Shown in pieces: positions 57,390-64,000 of a stretch of 64,000 nucleotides of DNA (within the stretch, counting starts at the first letter, position 1; each line of letters opens with the position of its first letter). The notes beneath the pieces are model-generated. The model did not search any database, was not told the origin of the DNA, and saw only the letters and a list, made by a program, of their open reading frames with translations. Made by a program: the position numbers and the translations under genes. The stretch is from Zygnema cylindricum (taxonomy: Eukaryota; Streptophyta; Zygnematophyceae; Zygnematales; Zygnemataceae): contig JBBHKE010001937.1 in NCBI GenBank assembly GCA_037447655.1, positions 117,478 to 181,477 on the forward strand, given 5' to 3'.

Positions 57390-58636
57390 CAGAGGTCGCA
57401 AATGGTCAAGTGAAACCGTGACCAACCGTTAACCGACAACCCGCGCCAAATCCGGAACGGATTCGGTTGCCAAATTTTGAGGGCCTAGCGGTTGCGGTCG
57501 GTTGATTCACCAAAAAAAGAAAAACGGTCGGTTTCGGTCGGTCAATCAAAAAACCAAAAAAAATGAAAATTTTGTACTGTCCATACAATCCAACATTATT
57601 GTACTTTGTACTCTTTGGTATTGTGGAAGTACGTGACATCATGATTAGCGTCGCAAATCTGACACGGTACACCGCGAATCGTTATTAGACTATAGAAATT
57701 ATTAGAGTAAAGAAAAAAATAGCGTCATTCATTCCAATTTAGTGCCAGGAGAAGTGGCAAATTATGGTCCATGTCATTAAATAGTGTAATTTGTTTTATT
57801 TAAGGTATCAATGTCAAAATTTTGGGGTGCCGATATAGAGTACATAAAGCTAATAACAATTCACGATGTAGTACACTATTCATTTCGCAAATCTTAGGGA
57901 ACGCGACAAGGCGTCGCAAATCTGACACGTTAGTAAACACTATTCATTTCGCAAATTTAAGGGAACGCGACAAATCGTAATTATTCGCTTATTCATACGT
58001 CGTACATTAGATAATTTTGTAGTTTTTCGGTTACCGGCGGGCACGGTTAGTCGCGAGAAATCGAGTTTCGGTTAAGTTTTATTTTCGTAAACGCCGATCG
58101 GTTAAGGGTTAACCTGTCACGCTCCAAAATGGTTAACCCTTAACCGACTGGCGTTTAGGATAATAAAATTAACCAAATCTTCATTTTTCGCGACTAACCG
58201 TGCCCGCCCGTAATTGAAAAAGTACAAAATTAATCAATGTACGACGGAATAAGCTAATAATTACGATTTGTCGCGTTCCCTAAGATTTGCGAAATTAATA
58301 GTGTTACTATCGTGTCACATTTGCGACGCTTTGTCGCGTTCCCTAAGATTATCGAAATGAATAGTACCGTGTCAGATTTGCGACGCTAATCATGATGTCA
58401 CGTACTTCCACGATACCAAAGAGTACAAAGTACAATAATGTTGGATTATAGGGACAGTACAAAATTTTCATTTTTTTTGGTTAACCGACCGTAACCGCCC
58501 GTTTTTTTTTTCATGGTGAATTAACAAAACGTAACCGCCCGACCCCCAAAATTTGGCAACCGAATCCGTTCCGGATCCGTCGCGGGCGGTCGGTTAACGG
58601 TTGGTCACGGTTTCGGTTGACCGTTTGCGACCTTTG
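57390..58636. mobile_element. hAT-like element with CAGAGGTCGCAAA ends (copy 2)
   Basis: CAGAGGTCGCAAA at the left is mirrored by TTTGCGACCTTTG at the right. Long subterminal inverted repeats carry GTGACCAACCGTTAACCGAC at the left and its counterpart at 58590-58620. The interior has TTTGTCGCGTTCCCTAAG repeats shared with 3297-4986. The 8-bp flanks are only partly alike. Confidence 0.6.
57668..57870. mobile_element. Short TACACCG-type element nested in the hAT-like element
   Basis: The ends TACACCGCGAATCGTTATTAG and CTAATAACAATTCACGATGTA are inverted repeats. The 203-bp interior differs from the other short copies (TTTAGTGCCAGG, AATTTTGGGGTGCC). Confidence 0.65.
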
Positions 58637-58809
58637 GCGCTGAGGCATTTGCCTGTCGATGCATTTGTGTGGATAACAGATACAAAATTAAACCAGCATC
58701 AGATGTCGATAAGGGTACGGCCCCATGTATGTGTAACTTACCGAACGTACTTTGTATTTTAGCGCGGATCCGGCGGGACCGGATTTCAGGTGTCTCTATG
58801 TGTTTACTC

Positions 58810-59382
58810 CATTGTTCAAAAGTAGGCGTTTTTATGGTAGGCCTTTGGTAGGCGCACAAAGCTTGGCACAAAACTCGCCCAACATAGGCATACTGTATGT
58901 GTGTGTGCTGTGCACACCCCTGTACAAGCGTAGGAATCTGACGTATGCTCATAGTACAGCGCAAGCCGCCGAACGAAATTTTTTAGCGAAATGACACGAC
59001 ATAGGATGACATTGCGGTGGAAAAAAAAACCAAGAAAAAAAAACCCGCGGACGAATCTGACGATAGTCCTGTCGTAAGTTGTGTTATGGGTTCATGTGAT
59101 CTTCTTACATCGTTACTTTCATCAACGACCGTCAGATTGTCCAAATTTGACGGTTTAAATAAAAAGTCGCTCAAAACTCACAGAAAAAGATTTTTTTGTC
59201 CGTTTTTTTTTTCAAATTTAGACATGACGTTTAATTCTCTATCGAACCATGTGCAACTCAACCCTGTTACTATTTTTATTTCATTTTGCGGCCAATACAA
59301 TATGGGTCTTAAGGTAGTATTGTAAAATTTACGTACAATAGGCATATTGTATGGGTGTACTGTCACCTACTTTTGAACTATG
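58810..59382. mobile_element. hAT-like MITE, CATAGTTCAAAAGTAGG family (copy 4)
   Basis: The ends CATTGTTCAAAAGTAGG and CCTACTTTTGAACTATG are flanked by a perfect 8-bp GTTTACTC (58802-58809 and 59383-59390). It is 573 bp and noncoding. Confidence 0.87.
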
Positions 59383-59559
59383 GTTTACTCGAAATTGTTA
59401 CTTAAGTTTGTGACGATTGTATACGTCGACAATACCCATGACGGCTGTCACCGTGTACAATTTGTATTTGCCGCACCGCATTTTTTCGAAACTTTTTGAA
59501 CCGTCGCAAGACACATCGTAATTTTTGAAACGATTTGCGGATTTGGTTTTTTACAAATA

Positions 59560-59946
59560 GGAAACGGAACGTGGTGCTGGAGCACCAAGCTTCAACAAAT
59601 CACTGCCCAGTCAACAATGGAGGCAAAATACATGGTTGCATTCTCATCTATCAAGGAATTGCTATGGGTTAAGTCTGTTCTTGAAGAGCTTGGCTACATG
59701 CAAACTGGTGTGCAAACTCAGTGGTGTGACAATCAAGCTGCCATTGCCATTGCATCTTATCCTGCATATCATTTCAAGAGCAAGCATATGGACATCAGAC
59801 TTCATTTTGTTCGAGAAAAGGTCTTTGCCATAATTGTGAAACTATGTTATTTACTGGATGAGAGAATGGTGGCTGACATGTTGACAAAGGCCTTAAAAGC
59901 TCCTAAGTTACAGATTTGCAGAGATGTTTCTGTGTTAAGTGGTTGA
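59560..59946 (+). pseudogene. Copia RNase H, 5'-truncated Pol fragment
   Basis: The frame reads WCWSTKLQQITAQSTMEAKY, then LLWVKSVLEELGY, QWCDNQAAIAIA, SKHMDIRLHFVREKV and RMVADMLTKALKAPK before TGA. These are the C-terminal RNase H signatures of plant copia Pol, with the final Asp/Glu residues present. Everything upstream is missing. A purine tract (TTTAGGGGAG) and TGTTGGTTTTAAAAAGC, the probable LTR start at 59970, follow immediately. The frame is undamaged, so truncation is the only visible lesion. Confidence 0.88.
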
Positions 59947-59969
59947 GAGAGTCTAAATCTTTAGGGGAG

Positions 59970-60611
59970 TGTTGGTTTTAAAAAGCTTTATTCCTCTATA
60001 TATTCTAAAACAAGAAAATACAGGACTTAGAAACATTTTCAGAGTTGTTTCCAAACTGCGTGTCAGAAATTAGTGTAAATTGGAAATCTGGACTGTACTA
60101 AACTAATGAGATCACATCGGACGGCTCATAAGTAAACAAAAGATTTCGTAATAGCGCGCACTTGTTAATTATGACATACCGTCCAATGGACAAGATCGGA
60201 CCGACAAATACTTACCAGAATCTGAAAGTGGACCACTGTGACGCAGCGGCTCTCGTCATGTATAAGGTTTCAATGTCGGTGATAACTTTGAGGAAACGGG
60301 AGTTTGTCGCCACAGGTATTCGTTTAGTAGTATGTATGGTTAAGTGAAAACGTTTGTAGACAAGTAGGATCTGTTTGTTTGTACAAAACATTAGACGTAC
60401 GGTTTAGGAATTTAACATTAATTAAGTATCTAGTTAGATTACATTGAATACGGTTAAAGAGTACCGTAACATTCTCTACAGTGTTATGATTGGCTAGTTA
60501 GGTAGTAGTAGAATTTATTTGTATAAATTTTAGGACTTAGTAAATTACATGTATTCTTTTTTATGACACTTCAAGGAGCACATATGTGCAATTTAAGGGA
60601 TATTCTCTGGG
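59970..60611 (+). mobile_element. Probable 3' LTR of the truncated copia element
   Basis: Starts TGTTGGTTTTAAAAAGC directly after the purine tract. The end could not be fixed, because neither a second LTR nor a target duplication is in view. No gene was seen in this stretch. Confidence 0.5.
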
Positions 60612-60872
60612 CTATATCTCTAAGGTTAATAAGGCGTTTTGCTTGAAACTTTGTGAGTTGTCAGCACACGCGGTAAACTGTACTCTCATACAGTTTGGGG
60701 CCAATTTGGCCATATTGACTGCTTTGTGCAGTGGATCTAAGGTAGTATCTTGAGTGCTTCCTATCTTTGGTTCTGTGATGGCTACTACTTCAGTAACTGC
60801 TGGTGCTGCGGCGGCTGTAATAAAACAACAAAACCCTGTGAGCGCTAACAATTTGTGTAAGTAAGGTAACAA
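60612..60872 (-). CDS. Unrecognised terminal exon or small frame beside the minisatellite
   Basis: The minus-strand frame of 86 codons ends TAG-type at 60612. Two readings are possible. A splice acceptor (TTGTTTTATTACAG, ending at 60815) would make it a last exon beginning AAAPAVTEVVAITEPK. Alternatively the ATG at 60872 gives MLPYLHKLLALTGFCCFITAAAA, which looks like a signal peptide, but those codons come partly from the minisatellite unit. I recognise no domain in the rest (LDPLHKAVNMAKLAPN, VQFTACADNSQSF). Confidence 0.3.
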   Translation of the reverse strand: MLPYLHKLLALTGFCCFITAAAAPAVTEVVAITEPKIGSTQDTTLDPLHKAVNMAKLAPNCMRVQFTACADNSQSFKQNALLTLEI

Positions 60873-62303
60873 TTGTTGTTAGCGCTAACAGTTTGTGTAA
60901 TTTAGATAACAATTCTTGTTAGCGCTAACAATTTGTGTAAGTTAGGTAACAATTCTTATTAGCGTTAGTAGTTTGTGTAAGTTAGGAAACAATTCGTGTT
61001 AGCGCTAGCAGTTTGTGTAATTTAGATAACAATTCTTGTTAGCGCTAACAGTTTGTGTAAGTTAGGTAACAATTATTGTTAGCGCTAACAGTTTGTGTAA
61101 GTTAGGTTACAATTTGTGTTAGCGCTAACAGTTTGTGTAAGTTAGGTAACAATTTGTGTTAGCCCTAACTGTTTGTGTAATTTAGATAACAATTATTGTA
61201 AGCGCTAACAGTTTGTGTAATTTAGATAACAATTCCTATTAACGCTAACTGTTTGTGTAAGATAGGTAACAATTCCTGTTAGCGTTAACAGTTTCTGTAA
61301 TTTAGATAACAATTATTGTTAACGGTAACAGTTTGTGTAAGTTAGGTAACAATTCCTTATAGCGCTAATAGTTTGTGTAAGTTAGGTAACAATTTGTGTT
61401 AGCGCCAACAATTTGTGTAAGTAAGGTAACAATTTATGTTAGCGCTAACAGTTTGTGTAATTTTGATAACAATTATTGTTAGCGCTAACAGTTAGGGTAA
61501 TTTAGATAACAATTCCTGTTATGCTAACAGTTTGTGTAAGTTAGGTAACAATTCCTGTTACGCTAAAAGTTTGTGTAAGTTAGGTAACAATTCATGTTAG
61601 CGCTAACAGTTTGTGTAATTTAGATAACAATTCATGTTAGCGCTAACAGTTTGTGTAAGTTAGGAAACAATTCCAGTTAGCGCTAACCGTTTATGTAAGT
61701 AAGGTAACAATTCCTGTTAGCGCTAACAGTTTGTGTAATTTAGGTAACAATTCCTGTTAGCACTTACAGTTTGTGTAATTTAGATAACAATTCCAGTTAG
61801 CGCTAACAGTTTGTGTAAGTTAGGTTACAAATCCTGTGAGCGCTAACAGTTTGTGTAATTAAGATAATAATTCTTGTTAGCACTAACAGTTTGTGTAAGT
61901 TAGATAACAAAACGTGTTAGTGCTAACAGTTTGTGTAAGTTAGGTTACAATTCCTGTTAGCGCTACTATTTGTGTAATTTAGATAACAATTCTTGTTAGC
62001 ACTAACAGTTTGTGTAAGTTAGGTAACAAATCTTGTTAGCGCTAACTGTGTGTGTAATTTAGATAACAATTCCAGTTAGCACTAACAATTTGTGTAAGTT
62101 AGGTTACAAATACTGTTAGCTCTAACAGTTTGTTTAATGAAGATAACAATTCTTGTTAGCACTAACAGTTTGTGTAAGTTAGGTAACAATTCCTGTTAGC
62201 GCTATTATTTGTGTAATTTAGATCACAATTCTTGTTAGCACTAAGAGTTTGTGTAAGTTAAGTAACAATTCCTGTTAGCGCTAACAGTTTGTGTAATTTA
62301 GAT
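60836..62303. repeat. 40-bp tandem minisatellite, about 36 units
   Basis: The unit is built from GTTAGCGCTAACAGTTTGTG, TAAGTTAGGTAAC or TAATTTAGATAAC, and AATTCTTG-type ends. GTTAGCGCTAAC is a perfect 12-bp palindrome. Units are exactly 40 bp at the start (60841, 60881, 60921) and vary by a base or two later. Two forms of the middle (GTTAGGTAAC and TTTAGATAAC) intermix, sometimes alternating. Confidence 0.95.
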
Positions 62304-62865
62304 ACGGCCTTGCAGCCGTGGCTGTACGGCATGCCTTTGCGCAAACATCTCCTGTTGGCCGCCATGACTTCGGAGATTTTTCACCTTCGCAGATATTTCA
62401 ACTTTGCGTGAAATGACACCGCAGCAGCCGTACAACATGCAAGCGGACAAAAAAACAACCCTGTAATTTTTTTCGTCGTCAAAAACTTCTAAAAACTTTT
62501 CACACGTGGGAATATGTTTTCCTATTGATTTTACTTTGCTTAAAACACATTGCCGATGTGGTTTATAATAAGGTTGAAGATGACGTGACACTGGGTCGAA
62601 AAAACGCAAGACGACAAGAATTCGAACATCTTAAGTTCGCGGATGACGCAAATTATACTCTACAAATTTACGATTTCTTCGTACAGCTGCAACTTAGGCC
62701 GTACGGCACTAAGTTACAAAGGAAAATGATAGAAAAAAACCCGTTAGCCACATGGGGCCGTATCCTAACTTGTTACTTAAAAAGGTGGCTTACGTAGACG
62801 GGTACGATGCAATGTGACAGATGAAGTGGTACATAAAATGAGAGAAACTTCCACTCGACTTCAAA
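62304..62865. mobile_element. Decayed Harbinger-like element, left portion
   Basis: GGTTGAAGATGACGTGACACTGGGTCGAAAAAACGCAAGACGACAA-type sequence near 62570-62620 matches the reverse complement of 31250-31310 and part of 27755-27800. 62735-62770 carries ACATGGGGCCGTATCC, a family terminus. 62790-62865 (TGAAGTGGTACATAAAATG, CTTCCACTCGACTTC) starts another copy that resumes at 63681. Confidence 0.5.
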
Positions 62866-62870
62866 TTGAG

Positions 62871-63680
62871 GGTACTTTCGCATGTAACCGAAACCTAGTC
62901 TTGTAACTTTGTTTTTTAGCGAAGATTCTCCGTACAACTTTCAAAGCATTAGGATGTAAACGCAAATAACTTGTTACTTAAAAAAATGACTTACGTAGAC
63001 GTGTAGGAAACAATGTGACCGATGAAGTGGTACACAAAATGAGGTGAAACTTTCGCTCTGCTTCAATTTGAGGCGTCTCTCCGCACCATGTCCATTTTTT
63101 GTGACTTCGTAATGTCCGTACGCCACATTGTCGACGTGTCAAAACCCTAAATTACCTTTCGTTGTCGCACCTAATTTGCGGTTTCGTTTTTCGTTTTTCC
63201 ACTTGTTCACAAGTGCCCAATATTATTCCTACGTTTTATGTGTGAAGACACGTGTGTTTGAGAGAGACGGCCCCCTGTACGGAAATCAGCACACGAAAAC
63301 AGTACGCACAGGCTAAAAACGTGCACTGTGTTTTTTTTTGGTATCTGCCCACAATAATTGTAGAAAACTTATGACACGCACAACAACGTCTGACTATTTG
63401 CTCACTTTATTGGACTTTATTTCAAATCACCTCGCGAGGTGATTTGATGTAAAGTTTTGAACATGTGTTGAAAGGAGGCGAAAGTGGGTCGAAATGCTAT
63501 AGACGACCAATTGCATCGCGCTAGACGACAAACTACTATACGTATAGAGTTTCAAGGTAACGCAGCTTATACACTGGTGATTTTTATTTTGGTACGGCTG
63601 CAGATTTTCTCGTTTATTTGAAGTTATGGAGGAAAACGACAAAAAAAAATAACTGTAACTTTAGCACATGTAAAAGTACC
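62871..63680. mobile_element. Harbinger-like element nested in a copy of its own family
   Basis: The ends GGTACTTTCGCATGTAAC and GCACATGTAAAAGTACC are inverted repeats. TTGAG precedes and follows (62866-62870 and 63681-63685), though the true duplication may be shorter. Sequence before (CTTCCACTCGACTTCAAATTGA) and after (GGCGTCTCTCCGCAAG) joins into the same order seen inside the element at 63060-63080. Noncoding; it contains the palindrome at 63423-63446. Confidence 0.75.
63423..63446. other. 24-bp perfect palindrome
   Basis: CAAATCACCTCG followed by its exact reverse complement. It is shared with 27723-27746, where the outer base pair differs but is still paired. Confidence 0.7.
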
Positions 63681-64000
63681 TTGAGGCGTCTCTCCGCAAG
63701 CCGTACAATTTTTGTGACTTCGTAATGTTCGTATGTCACATTGTCAATGTGGCAAAACCCTGAAATATCTTTCGCTGTCGCACAAAAATGCGGTTTCGTT
63801 TTTCGTCTTCCCACTTGCCGACTCTGCCCAATGTTTTTACTACGCCGTATGTGTAAAGACACGTGTGTTACAGAGAGACGGCCTTTGTACGGAGACCATC
63901 GCACGGAAAACAGTATGCAAAGGCTGGAAACGTCCAGTGTTTTATTTTTTTGGTACTCTGCGCACAAAAATTGTAAAAAACTTCCGACACGTGCAACAGA
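63681..64000. mobile_element. Continuation of the outer Harbinger-like element
   Basis: Runs parallel to 63065-63380 (GGCGTCTCTCCGCA, TTTGTGACTTCGTAATG, GAGAGACGGCC, GGTACTCTG) and continues past the window edge. Confidence 0.6.

Noticed and set aside
60836-62303. CRISPR-like array
   Set aside because: Units abut without unique spacers and the context is eukaryotic; it is a minisatellite.

Overview
This is AT-rich nuclear DNA from a large, transposon-packed eukaryotic genome. Genes are sparse, GT-AG introns reach several kilobases, and most of the sequence is layered mobile elements: Ty1/copia-type LTR elements, an R2-like LINE with a restriction-type endonuclease, and many small terminal-inverted-repeat (TIR) elements of hAT and Harbinger type. 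A coactosin gene argues against a land plant, while the copia and LINE types would suit a large-genome alga. A charophyte is possible, but the sequence does not settle the lineage.

Layout. 1-11.8 kb is nested repeats: an LTR fragment, hAT-like miniature elements (MITEs), a solo LTR with target duplication, and a complete gag-only LTR element sitting inside a MITE. 13.3-17.3 kb holds a four-exon coactosin-like actin-binding protein gene on the + strand. 17.7-22.5 kb has simple repeats and a 5'-truncated LINE remnant. 22.6-29.8 kb is a single old fold-back element whose arms were later split by a deleted copia element, two Harbinger-like elements and a hAT-like MITE; all four keep recognisable target duplications or equivalent flanks. 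31-33.4 kb has further MITEs.

33.0-49.1 kb is a recent, almost identical tandem duplication of one gene. The downstream copy (43.2-49.1 kb, six exons) encodes an intact protein with a VHL-beta-like domain followed by an HExxH zinc metallopeptidase domain. The upstream copy (35.5-39.0 kb) breaks in exon 4, just before the catalytic region, and runs into 1.3 kb of GAGAGG repeat. Each copy begins exactly at a hAT-like MITE.

51.1-55.1 kb contains a nearly complete R2-like LINE on the - strand, spoiled only by one frameshift and one stop in what can be read. 55.7-60 kb has more MITEs and the 3' end of a copia element. 60.8-62.3 kb is a 40-bp tandem minisatellite with a palindrome in each unit, followed to the end by self-nested Harbinger-like elements.

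Only two host loci are well supported. All eight of their introns are phase 0. Everything else is mobile, repetitive or unassigned. Assignments rest on motif reading and terminal repeats, not on database searches.
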